Positions 1 through 5,081 of a DNA stretch of 7,598 nt are shown here, piece by piece. The translations under genes and the position numbers were made by a program. Each line of letters begins with the position of its first letter. Position 1 is the first letter of the stretch. The notes beneath the pieces are model-generated. The model made no database searches, was not told the DNA's origin, and was given only the letters and a program-made list of their open reading frames with translations. The DNA is from Oscillibacter sp. (GTDB taxonomy: Bacteria; Bacillota; Clostridia; Oscillospirales; Oscillospiraceae), in NCBI GenBank assembly GCA_017380995.1, contig JAFOCY010000169.1, positions 1 to 7,598 of the forward strand, in the 5' to 3' direction.

Positions 1-1
1 C

Positions 2-1108
2 ACCCGGGAGGAAATGACCGTTATGCTCATCCGGGCCCTGGGCTACGGCCCCATCTCCGGCCTTGCCCAGGAAGCGGACCTGCCCTTTACGGATGTCAAC
101 ACCAACCGGGGCTACCTGACCCTGGCCTATGACTTCGGCCTGGTCTCCGGCACTTCTTCCACCACCTTCTCCCCTGACGCTGCCGCTAACCGGGAGCAGG
201 CCGCCGTCCTCCTCATGCGGCTCTACGACAAGCTCCAGAGCCCTGTCAAGGCGGAGCTTGGCATTGTGACTGACTGGGGGGAGACCTCCTCCCTGGCTGG
301 CTTCGATGTGATCGCCGCCCGGGCCCAGACCCTTTCCGCCAGCGGTAAGAAGGCCATTCTCAGCGGCACCATGGTGAAAAAGGATCTGGCAGCGGTCCGT
401 GACGCCGCCGGGCGCAGACCGGTGCTTCTTGGCGTCAGCGCAAAGGAAAGCGTTTTAAAGCTCTCCCCCACCGCCATCGCCCAAGTGCTGGCGGACGCCG
501 TGGAAGAGGGCTATTACGACGGGCTGTACCTGAATATCCCTGCCGTCACCGCCCCCAACAAGGATGCACTGACGGCCCTGGTCCAGGCGGTGGACGCGGC
601 CCTGGGTGAGCGCCGCTTTTATCTCGCAGTGGAGGCCCCTGCCCTTACCGGAACTTCCTATGAGGGCTATGACTATCCCGCCCTCTCCCAAAGCGCCGAT
701 ACCCTGGTAGTCCGACCCGCCCAGATCGTGGAAAAGGCGGCGGGCTTCACCGCCGCTCCCAAGCAGGCAACGGAGGAATGCTGGTACGCCCTGCGGAGCC
801 TCCGGCAGTTGGGCAATGTGACCCTCCTCCTGGACGGCCAGGGCACCGCCTGGCGCAGCGGCAAGGCCGGCGCCACCTTCACAGGCACGGAGATCTCCAA
901 AGCCCTGGAAAGCGGCGCGGAGGAGATCTGGTCCGGCCGCTATGACTGCTCCTGCTATGAAAACGGCGGCGCTGCCGTCTGGTATCTCAGCGCTGATGCC
1001 GCCGCCCAGCGGATGCAGCTTTTAAACCTGATGGGTGCAGCGTCTTACGCCCTCACCGGCGCGGAGGATGTGTACACCGGCACCCTGGCAGGGCTGAACC
1101 TGAACTGA
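2..1108 (+). CDS. SLH-domain surface protein with a degenerate GH18-like C-terminal domain (5' end outside window)
   Basis: The reading frame is open to the window edge. The visible residues begin TREEMTVMLIRAL, the end of one SLH repeat, so the ATG at 14 is internal and the true start lies upstream. Numbering from that ATG, a full SLH repeat spans about residues 24-75 (FTDV, GLVSG, FSPDAAANREQAAVLLMRLYDKL); SLH repeats bind pyruvylated secondary wall polymers and hold proteins at the cell surface. Residues 80-364 resemble the GH18 fold of YaaH-type spore and wall glycosidases: a beta-4-like segment DGLYLNIP (169-176), YDYPALSQSADTLVV (219-233), and a C-terminal VWYLSADAAAQRMQLLNLMG (322-341). 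In active GH18 enzymes the beta-4 motif is DxxDxDxE; here N174 and P176 occupy the Asp and Glu positions, so hydrolysis is unlikely and carbohydrate binding is an inference. The SLH call is firm. The GH18 relation is by eye and moderate. Confidence 0.8.
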   Translation, partial: TREEMTVMLIRALGYGPISGLAQEADLPFTDVNTNRGYLTLAYDFGLVSGTSSTTFSPDAAANREQAAVLLMRLYDKLQSPVKAELGIVTDWGETSSLAGFDVIAARAQTLSASGKKAILSGTMVKKDLAAVRDAAGRRPVLLGVSAKESVLKLSPTAIAQVLADAVEEGYYDGLYLNIPAVTAPNKDALTALVQAVDAALGERRFYLAVEAPALTGTSYEGYDYPALSQSADTLVVRPAQIVEKAAGFTAAPKQATEECWYALRSLRQLGNVTLLLDGQGTAWRSGKAGATFTGTEISKALESGAEEIWSGRYDCSCYENGGAAVWYLSADAAAQRMQLLNLMGAASYALTGAEDVYTGTLAGLNLN

Positions 1109-1118
1109 AAACCATCAA

Positions 1119-1148
1119 GGCCCCCGGACGAAAGTCCGGGGGCCTTTT
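1119..1148. terminator. Intrinsic terminator shared by two convergent genes
   Basis: A perfect 11-bp GC-rich stem (GGCCCCCGGAC, 1119-1129; GTCCGGGGGCC, 1134-1144) with a GAAA loop is followed by TTTT. It lies 10 nt past the stop of the SLH-protein gene. On the minus strand it lies just after the M23 peptidase gene. On that strand the trailing T-run is interrupted (TTGATGGTTTT), so it should be stronger for the plus-strand gene. Confidence 0.9.
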
Positions 1149-1159
1149 GACTCGATGGC

Positions 1160-2860
1160 TCAGATATAGTTCAGCGGGTTCTTGGGCACGCCGTTGAGGC
1201 GGACCTCAAAGTGGCAGTGGTTGCCGGTGGAGTTGCCGGTGGAACCCATTTTTGCGATCTGCTGGCCCTTGTAAACGTGCTGTCCCGAAGAGACCAGGAG
1301 ACTGGAGTTGTGTCCGTAATAGGTGACATAGCCGTTGTGATGGTCGATGCGGACCAAGTAGCCGTAGCCGCTCATCCAGCCGGCGTAGGTGACGGTACCG
1401 CCATCGGCGGCATAGATGGGCGTGCCCTTTCTGTTGGCAATGTCGATGCCCTTGTGGTTGGTGGAGCCGATACCGCCGGGGGACCTGCGTCCGCCAAACG
1501 TAGAGGTGACGCGGCCGGTACAGGGCCAGCGGAAGGTGCCGGTGGGATACCAGCTGGGCCGTTCCTTGGTGCCGCGGAGCTGCTGCTCGGTGACGGGCTC
1601 CCTCAGCGTCACGGAAGAGAGAACCGTGCGCTCCACTTCCTCGCCGTTGACGTAAGTGACGCTGGCCACCACGTCGGCCTTGCCGTAGCTGCCGGCAGAG
1701 GTGATCTTGGTATCGCCCTGGTACATACTGGAGTCGTCTGTATAAACGATATCGTACTGCAGGTCCTGGACGTACCGCTCCTGCTGCACCACCGTCATGG
1801 TCAGGTAGGGAACGGCGGCTGACAGGGTCAGGATTTCGCCGATAGACAGCTTATTGATGTTATAGCCGGGGTTCAGCGCCAGCAGTTGTTTGGAGGTGAG
1901 GCCATGCTTTTCCGCGATCTCAGACCAGGTATCGCCCTTTTTCACCTCATAGGTGACCTCCTCCATCTTGGTGGAGTACAGAAGCTCCGCCAGATGGCCC
2001 AGGTTCATGATCTCCTCGGTGGGGACATATTCTTCCTTGATCTCCACCTCTTCGGCGAAGGTGACGGAAATGGTATCCTCATTGGTGACGCTGGCCTTGA
2101 GCTGCGCAAGAAGCTCGTCCAATGCGCCCCGGTACGGGGTGGAACCAATGCGCTCACCGCCCACATACAGGCTGTAAGCCGCGGTGACCAGGCCGATCTC
2201 ATCGGAGAGGTTCTCCTCCAGCGTCTCCCCCTCCACCAGGTCCTGACGCTTCATCCATCCGGCCTCGTAGCGAAGCAGGTCCTGGTCAATGGAATAGGAG
2301 GCGCCCAGGGCACGGGTGGTGATGCGCTCCAGGTCGGTGCAGGCCTTCTCGGCGGCGGCCCGGGAGGCAACGCTGCCAAGGACCGTTCCATCGTAGCTCA
2401 CGGTGGTTCCCCGGGTATACACGGAGAAGAACAGTGCCACCGCCGCCACACAGCAGCCCACACCCAGGAAGATCACCGGGTGTCTGGGGTGGCGCTCCAT
2501 CCAGGCAAGCTCCTTTTCCGCACTGCGGACGGCCCGGCGGGTGGCTTTGTGGTAAGCCTCTCCCACCCGGCTCAGCAGGCCGGGGATCTGGCCCCAAGCG
2601 AAAAGGATCAGCTTGATCAAACTGCGGTCGGACTCCGGGAAATGGTGTTCCCGCTTCGCCCGGACGATGCCCCGCCAGCGGCGGCGGGCATAACGCAGGA
2701 AATGAAGCACTTTATAGTAGGCCCGCTGGAGGAAGTTCTCATCCTCCACAAGACCGGCGGCACGCCCCTTGGACGCAGACCGCTTTTCCTCCTGCGCGCC
2801 CTGTCCCTTCCGGTCGGAATGACGGGGGGCGCGGTCGGTTTTTTTGGTGTTCTGGCTCAT
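1160..2860 (-). CDS. Membrane-anchored LysM-G5-M23 family metallopeptidase (murein endopeptidase)
   Basis: This 566-residue protein probably cuts peptidoglycan cross-bridges or stem peptides outside the membrane. Residues 1-127 are a long, very basic, presumably cytoplasmic region rich in Lys and Arg. One membrane segment follows (about 128-147, VIFLGVGCCVAAVALFFSVY), leaving the rest extracellular. A LysM domain is at about 303-347 (VKKGDTWSEIAEKHGLTSKQLLALNPG), a G5 domain at about 352-430 (VVQQERYVQDLQYDIVYTDD through SVTLREPV), and the M23 (LytM-like) domain at 467-562. The M23 zinc and catalytic set appears intact: H469 and D473 in NHKGID, H517 in YYGHN, and H548 and H550 in HCHFE. The ATG at 2860 is preceded by AGGAG with a 4-nt gap, slightly short. 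A sigma-A-like promoter sits upstream. The domain order is familiar in Clostridia. Its exact bond specificity and any sporulation role cannot be read from the sequence. Confidence 0.93.
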   Translation of the reverse strand: MSQNTKKTDRAPRHSDRKGQGAQEEKRSASKGRAAGLVEDENFLQRAYYKVLHFLRYARRRWRGIVRAKREHHFPESDRSLIKLILFAWGQIPGLLSRVGEAYHKATRRAVRSAEKELAWMERHPRHPVIFLGVGCCVAAVALFFSVYTRGTTVSYDGTVLGSVASRAAAEKACTDLERITTRALGASYSIDQDLLRYEAGWMKRQDLVEGETLEENLSDEIGLVTAAYSLYVGGERIGSTPYRGALDELLAQLKASVTNEDTISVTFAEEVEIKEEYVPTEEIMNLGHLAELLYSTKMEEVTYEVKKGDTWSEIAEKHGLTSKQLLALNPGYNINKLSIGEILTLSAAVPYLTMTVVQQERYVQDLQYDIVYTDDSSMYQGDTKITSAGSYGKADVVASVTYVNGEEVERTVLSSVTLREPVTEQQLRGTKERPSWYPTGTFRWPCTGRVTSTFGGRRSPGGIGSTNHKGIDIANRKGTPIYAADGGTVTYAGWMSGYGYLVRIDHHNGYVTYYGHNSSLLVSSGQHVYKGQQIAKMGSTGNSTGNHCHFEVRLNGVPKNPLNYI

Positions 2861-2906
2861 AAGACTCCTATCGTTTCCGGCCCCTTACAAACCGGGCCGC
2901 GTAAAA

Positions 2907-2922
2907 GTTACAATTTGTTACC
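2907..2922 (-). repeat. GTAAC tandem repeat at the predicted +1 of the M23 gene
   Basis: On the minus strand GGTAAC and TGTAAC lie 10 bp apart, start to start, immediately after the predicted transcription start. A tandem hexamer one helical turn apart at a promoter is a plausible regulator site. It resembles the WalR box (TGTWAH-N5-TGTWAH) of wall-metabolism genes, but the spacing is one base short and the first hexamer is imperfect. No regulator is assigned. Confidence 0.3.
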
Positions 2923-2929
2923 GTTTCCT

Positions 2930-2958
2930 ATCATATCGTTTTTTATGTCTCCCGTCAA
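2930..2958 (-). promoter_or_regulatory. Sigma-A-like promoter for the M23 peptidase gene
   Basis: On the minus strand, TTGACG (2958-2953) and TATGAT (2935-2930) are separated by exactly 17 nt, giving a start near 2923 and a leader of about 62 nt. This is the best promoter match between the divergent genes in this direction. Assigned by consensus only. Confidence 0.7.
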
Positions 2959-3033
2959 CCCCAAAGGCGGCGAAAAGTACGGTTTTCCCCCGGTTTTGCC
3001 CCTTTCCGAACCAAGTTCCCAGAAGGATTCCGG

Positions 3034-3057
3034 TATTTTCTCACATCTAAGAAAATA
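3034..3057. repeat. Inverted repeat TATTTTCT-N8-AGAAAATA between divergent promoters
   Basis: Perfect 8-bp arms (3034-3041 and 3050-3057) separated by 8 nt lie about 50 nt upstream of the pta -35 and about 75 nt upstream of the M23 -35. It is not followed by a convincing T-run and sits outside both predicted transcripts, so a protein-binding site is likelier than a terminator. It does not match a consensus I know with confidence. Confidence 0.4.
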
Positions 3058-3106
3058 TTTGATGGCCGGTATGTAAATTTCCGCAAACAAAATTTCGAAT
3101 TTTTCA

Positions 3107-3134
3107 TTGACCCTCAACTTCTCTGGTGTATAAT
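3107..3134 (+). promoter_or_regulatory. Strong sigma-A-like promoter for pta
   Basis: TTGACC (3107-3112) and a perfect TATAAT (3129-3134) are 16 nt apart, with an AT-rich tract just upstream (about 3088-3105) that could act as an UP element. The predicted start is near 3141, which leaves an untranslated leader of about 65 nt. The strength fits a highly expressed central-metabolism gene. Confidence 0.8.
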
Positions 3135-3192
3135 AAATATGTATGGATATACCCATTTCCCCAAGAAGAACCAACTGAATTGAAAAATGTTT

Positions 3193-3200
3193 GGAGGAGA
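3193..3200 (+). promoter_or_regulatory. Ribosome binding site that fixes the pta start
   Basis: GGAGGAGA ends 5 nt before the ATG at 3206. A TTG at 3191 is in the same frame and would add MEEIP, but it overlaps this site and cannot use it. The start is therefore 3206, giving MFEFLINKLK, the normal Pta beginning. Confidence 0.88.
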
Positions 3201-3205
3201 TACCC

Positions 3206-4186
3206 ATGTTTGAATTTCTGATCAACAAGCTCAAGGCCCATCCCCGCAAGATCGTCTTCACCGAGGGCACCGATCCCCGCATTCTGGAAGCTTCCGCCCG
3301 TCTGCTGTCCGGTACCTTCCTGACCCCCGTTCTGGTGGGCAATGCCGAGGAGATCCAGGCTGCCGCCGAGAAAATCGGCTTCAACATCCGCGGCGCCATC
3401 ATCATCGATCCTGCCACCTTCGAGGATATGGACAAGATGGTGGACACCATGGTGGAGCTGCGCAAGGGCAAGATGACTGCCGAGCAGTGCCGTGCCTCCC
3501 TGATGCAGGCCAACTACTTTGGCACCATGCTGGTGAAGATGGGCTACGCCGACGCTCTGCTGGGCGGCGCCACCTACTCCACCGCTGATACCGTCCGTCC
3601 CGCTCTGCAGATCATCAAGACCAAGCCCGGCAACAAGATCGTTTCTTCCTGCTTCATTCTGGTCCGTCCCTCTGCTACCGGCGACCGCGAGGTCCTGGCC
3701 ATGGGCGACTGCGCCATCAACATCAAGCCCAATGAGGACGAGCTGGTGGAGATCGGCCTGGAGACTGCCGAGACTGCCAAGGTCTTCGGCATCGATCCCA
3801 AGATCGCTTACCTGAGCTACTCCACCCTGGGCTCCGGCAAGGGCGAGGACGTGGACAAGGTCCGCAACGCCTGCGCCAAGGCCAAGGCTGCCCGCCCCGA
3901 CCTGGACATCGACGGCGAGCTGCAGTTCGACGCCGCTGTTTCTCCCAAGGTTGCCCACACCAAGTGCCCCGACTCCAAGGTTGCCGGTCACGCCAACACC
4001 TTCATCTTCCCCGACATCAACGCCGGCAACATCGGCTACAAGATCGCCCAGCGCCTGGGCAGCTTTGAGGCCTACGGCCCCATCCTGCAGGGCCTGAACG
4101 CCCCCATCAACGACCTGAGCCGCGGCTGCAACGCCCAGGAGGTCTACTCCATGGCCATCATCACCGCAGGCCTGGTGAACGACTAA
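3206..4186 (+). CDS. pta: Phosphate acetyltransferase (EC 2.3.1.8)
   Basis: The enzyme interconverts acetyl-CoA and acetyl phosphate in the cytoplasm. With acetate kinase it makes ATP and acetate in fermenting cells. The product is 326 residues, the usual length of the short Firmicutes-type Pta without the extra N-terminal domains of the enterobacterial enzyme. Family blocks are clear: RKIVFTEGTDPRILEAS (14-30), NYFGTMLVKMGYADALLGGA (103-122), STADTVRPALQIIKTKPGNK (125-144), LSYSTLGSGKGEDVDKVR (203-220), IDGELQFDAAVSPKVA (235-250), and KVAGHANTFIFPDINAGNIG (258-277) followed by YKIAQRLGSFEAYGPILQGLNAPINDLSRGC (278-308). Codon choice is very biased towards CTG, AAG and GAG and C-ending codons, unlike the neighbouring genes, which points to high expression. 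It has its own promoter and terminator and looks monocistronic. The acetate kinase gene that often follows pta is absent here. Confidence 0.97.
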   Translation: MFEFLINKLKAHPRKIVFTEGTDPRILEASARLLSGTFLTPVLVGNAEEIQAAAEKIGFNIRGAIIIDPATFEDMDKMVDTMVELRKGKMTAEQCRASLMQANYFGTMLVKMGYADALLGGATYSTADTVRPALQIIKTKPGNKIVSSCFILVRPSATGDREVLAMGDCAINIKPNEDELVEIGLETAETAKVFGIDPKIAYLSYSTLGSGKGEDVDKVRNACAKAKAARPDLDIDGELQFDAAVSPKVAHTKCPDSKVAGHANTFIFPDINAGNIGYKIAQRLGSFEAYGPILQGLNAPINDLSRGCNAQEVYSMAIITAGLVND

Positions 4187-4206
4187 GTTACATAGCGTAC
4201 GATAGG

Positions 4207-4238
4207 AAAAGAGAGAGCCCGATGGGCTCTCTCTTTTT
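4207..4238 (+). terminator. Intrinsic terminator after pta
   Basis: GAGAGAGCCC (4211-4220), a GAT loop and GGGCTCTCTC (4224-4233) form a perfect 10-bp stem. TTTTT follows, and four A precede the stem, which could extend it. It begins about 20 nt past the pta stop and separates pta from queT. Confidence 0.93.
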
Positions 4239-4305
4239 GCTGTTTCAATGGATTGCGGCAGTTCGCTGCGGGAGGCTGACCGCACAGCGCAGGCGAAACT
4301 CCCTC

Positions 4306-4334
4306 TTGCATCCTGCCTCCGCCCGTGCTATACT
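4306..4334 (+). promoter_or_regulatory. Sigma-A-like promoter with extended -10 for queT
   Basis: TTGCAT (4306-4311) and TATACT (4329-4334) are 17 nt apart, and TGC directly before the -10 gives an extended -10 element. The predicted start is near 4341, about 160 nt before the queT ATG, so the transcript carries a long structured leader. The stretch 4239-4305 before it holds no gene that I can support. Confidence 0.8.
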
Positions 4335-4468
4335 CCTTTTCGAGAGGTGCCATCTCCCTCTCCAAGCGCCCTTTTCGGCGTTCGTTCGGCAAGCCATGGC
4401 TGCCGTTCTCTAAACAAAAAAATGGAGGCTGCCGGGACCTTTCCCCGGTGTTGGGCGCGGTGCGCCCT

Positions 4469-4501
4469 GACCTCCACTCTATGATGAAGGAGGTCTTTTT
4501 T
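4469..4501 (+). terminator. Conditional terminator and SD-sequestering hairpin before queT
   Basis: GACCTCC (4469-4475) and GGAGGTC (4489-4495) form a perfect 7-bp stem with a 13-nt loop, directly followed by TTTTTT (4496-4501), one base before the ATG at 4503. If it forms, it could end transcription or hide the Shine-Dalgarno sequence. Its 5' arm is shared with the upstream TGGAGG/CCTCCA helix, so it is conditional. Confidence 0.75.
4487..4494 (+). promoter_or_regulatory. queT ribosome binding site embedded in the switch
   Basis: AAGGAGGT is close to the full anti-16S complement. The AGGAGG core ends 9 nt before the ATG, and the T-run of the terminator fills the spacer. The ribosome site is itself the 3' arm of the hairpin, so translation and termination control are built into the same bases. 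Confidence 0.85.
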
Positions 4502-4502
4502 C

Positions 4503-5015
4503 ATGTCCAAATCCCGTTTTTCCATCCGCTCCCTGGCTCTGGCCGGCATCATCGCCGGCATTTACACAGGCTTGACCTTGGGGCTGCCCATCCCTTCCTA
4601 CGGCGGCGTGCAGCTGCGGGTAGCCGAGGCCATGACGCTGCTGCCCTTTCTCCTGCCGGAGGCCGCCCTGGGACTGACCGTGGGGTGCTTTCTTTCCAAT
4701 CTCCTGGGCTCCCCCTACGTGCTGGACTGGGTCTTCGGCACTCTGGCTACCTTCCTGGCTACCCTCCTGACGCGGCGAATGCCCAACAAATGGCTGGCCG
4801 CGGTGCCCCCCATCCTCTGCAACGCCATCATCGTAGGTGCGGAGATCGCCTATTTCTCCGTGCTGGACGGCGCGGCCTTCGGCCCCGCCTTTGCCCTCAA
4901 CGCTTTGACCGTGGGACTGGGAGAAACCATCGCCTGCTTTGCCCTGGGCGTCCCTCTGATCTCCTGGATCCAGAAGAACCCCTATCTGCGGGAATATCTG
5001 GCCAAAAAGCGATAA
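4503..5015 (+). CDS. queT: QueT family transporter, substrate-binding (S) component for queuosine precursors
   Basis: This 170-residue membrane protein belongs to the QueT family (DUF988/COG4708), S components of energy-coupling-factor transporters thought to import preQ1 or queuine for queuosine-modified tRNA. The signature is clear: GLPIPSYGGVQLRVAEAMTLLPFL (27-50), then GLTVGCFLSNLLG (57-69) and WVFGTLATFLATLL (76-89). Hydrophobic segments lie near 10-28, 43-66, 74-92, 98-118 and 126-152, and the C-terminus is short and basic (AKKR). The ATP-binding and T subunits (EcfA, EcfA', EcfT) are not encoded here and would be shared from another locus. The start is fixed by AAGGAGGT at 4487. The structured leader upstream suggests feedback control by the imported compound or a metabolite of it. 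No queuosine biosynthesis gene adjoins it, which fits a salvage lifestyle. Confidence 0.93.
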   Translation: MSKSRFSIRSLALAGIIAGIYTGLTLGLPIPSYGGVQLRVAEAMTLLPFLLPEAALGLTVGCFLSNLLGSPYVLDWVFGTLATFLATLLTRRMPNKWLAAVPPILCNAIIVGAEIAYFSVLDGAAFGPAFALNALTVGLGETIACFALGVPLISWIQKNPYLREYLAKKR

Positions 5016-5040
5016 CAAAACGTATTATTCGGCAAAAAAA

Positions 5041-5080
5041 TACCCGCCGTTGTCAGTTTTCGACAGCGGCGGGTATTTTT
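5041..5080. terminator. Bidirectional intrinsic terminator between queT and the nuclease gene
   Basis: TACCCGCCG plus TGTC (5041-5054) pairs with GACA plus CGGCGGGTA (5062-5075), a 14-bp stem with one T-G wobble and a 7-nt loop. It is flanked by seven A (5034-5040) and five T (5076-5080), so it has a U-tract in both directions. It ends queT on the plus strand and the nuclease operon on the minus strand, where the stop codon is 2 nt away. Confidence 0.95.
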
Positions 5081-5081
5081 A

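Larger units (their letters stand above)
4341..4502 (+). promoter_or_regulatory. Candidate riboswitch leader of queT (class not recognised; preQ1 or related ligand inferred)
   Basis: The leader can form, in order: hairpin GAGAGG/CCTCTC (4342-4347/4357-4362); hairpin AGCGCC/GGCGTT (4365-4370/4377-4382, with wobble); hairpin CGGCA/TGCCG (4387-4391/4401-4405); an A-rich single strand (4412-4422); and a three-way element closed by TGGAGG/CCTCCA (4423-4428/4471-4476), enclosing hairpins CCGGG/CCCGG (4432-4436/4444-4448) and GGGCGC/GCGCCC (4453-4458/4462-4467). The 3' strand of the closing helix overlaps GACCTCC (4469-4475), which pairs exactly with GGAGGTC (4489-4495) at the ribosome site. The two helices are mutually exclusive, the hallmark of a riboswitch or another leader switch. 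queT genes are known targets of preQ1 riboswitches (classes I-III). I could not align this leader to any class from memory, so the ligand is inferred from the gene downstream. Confidence 0.7.

Noticed and set aside
1886..3076. Plus-strand open frame of 396 codons opposite the M23 gene
   Set aside because: It is antisense to a gene with clear LysM, G5 and M23 motifs, has a low-complexity His/Gly/Leu-rich translation and no ribosome site. It is a GC-driven shadow.
3191..3205. TTG at 3191 as an earlier pta start
   Set aside because: It overlaps the GGAGGAGA ribosome site that correctly serves the ATG at 3206, and the family begins at MFEF-like residues.
3104..4285. Minus-strand open frame of 393 codons opposite pta
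   Set aside because: The translation is a repetitive Gly/Ala/Val/His/Gln mix, the expected mirror of strongly biased pta codons. It also crosses the pta promoter.
4239..4305. GCAG-TTCG-CTGC and nearby small hairpins between the pta terminator and the queT promoter
   Set aside because: The stems are only four or five pairs, lie upstream of the promoter and downstream of a terminator, and are expected by chance in GC-rich DNA.
4342..4362. Hairpin GAGAGG/CCTCTC at the 5' end of the queT leader as a preQ1-I aptamer
   Set aside because: The stem looks like preQ1-I P1, but the following bases (CAAGCGCC) lack the A-rich tail and P2 strand that the class requires. It is kept only as a hairpin of the leader.
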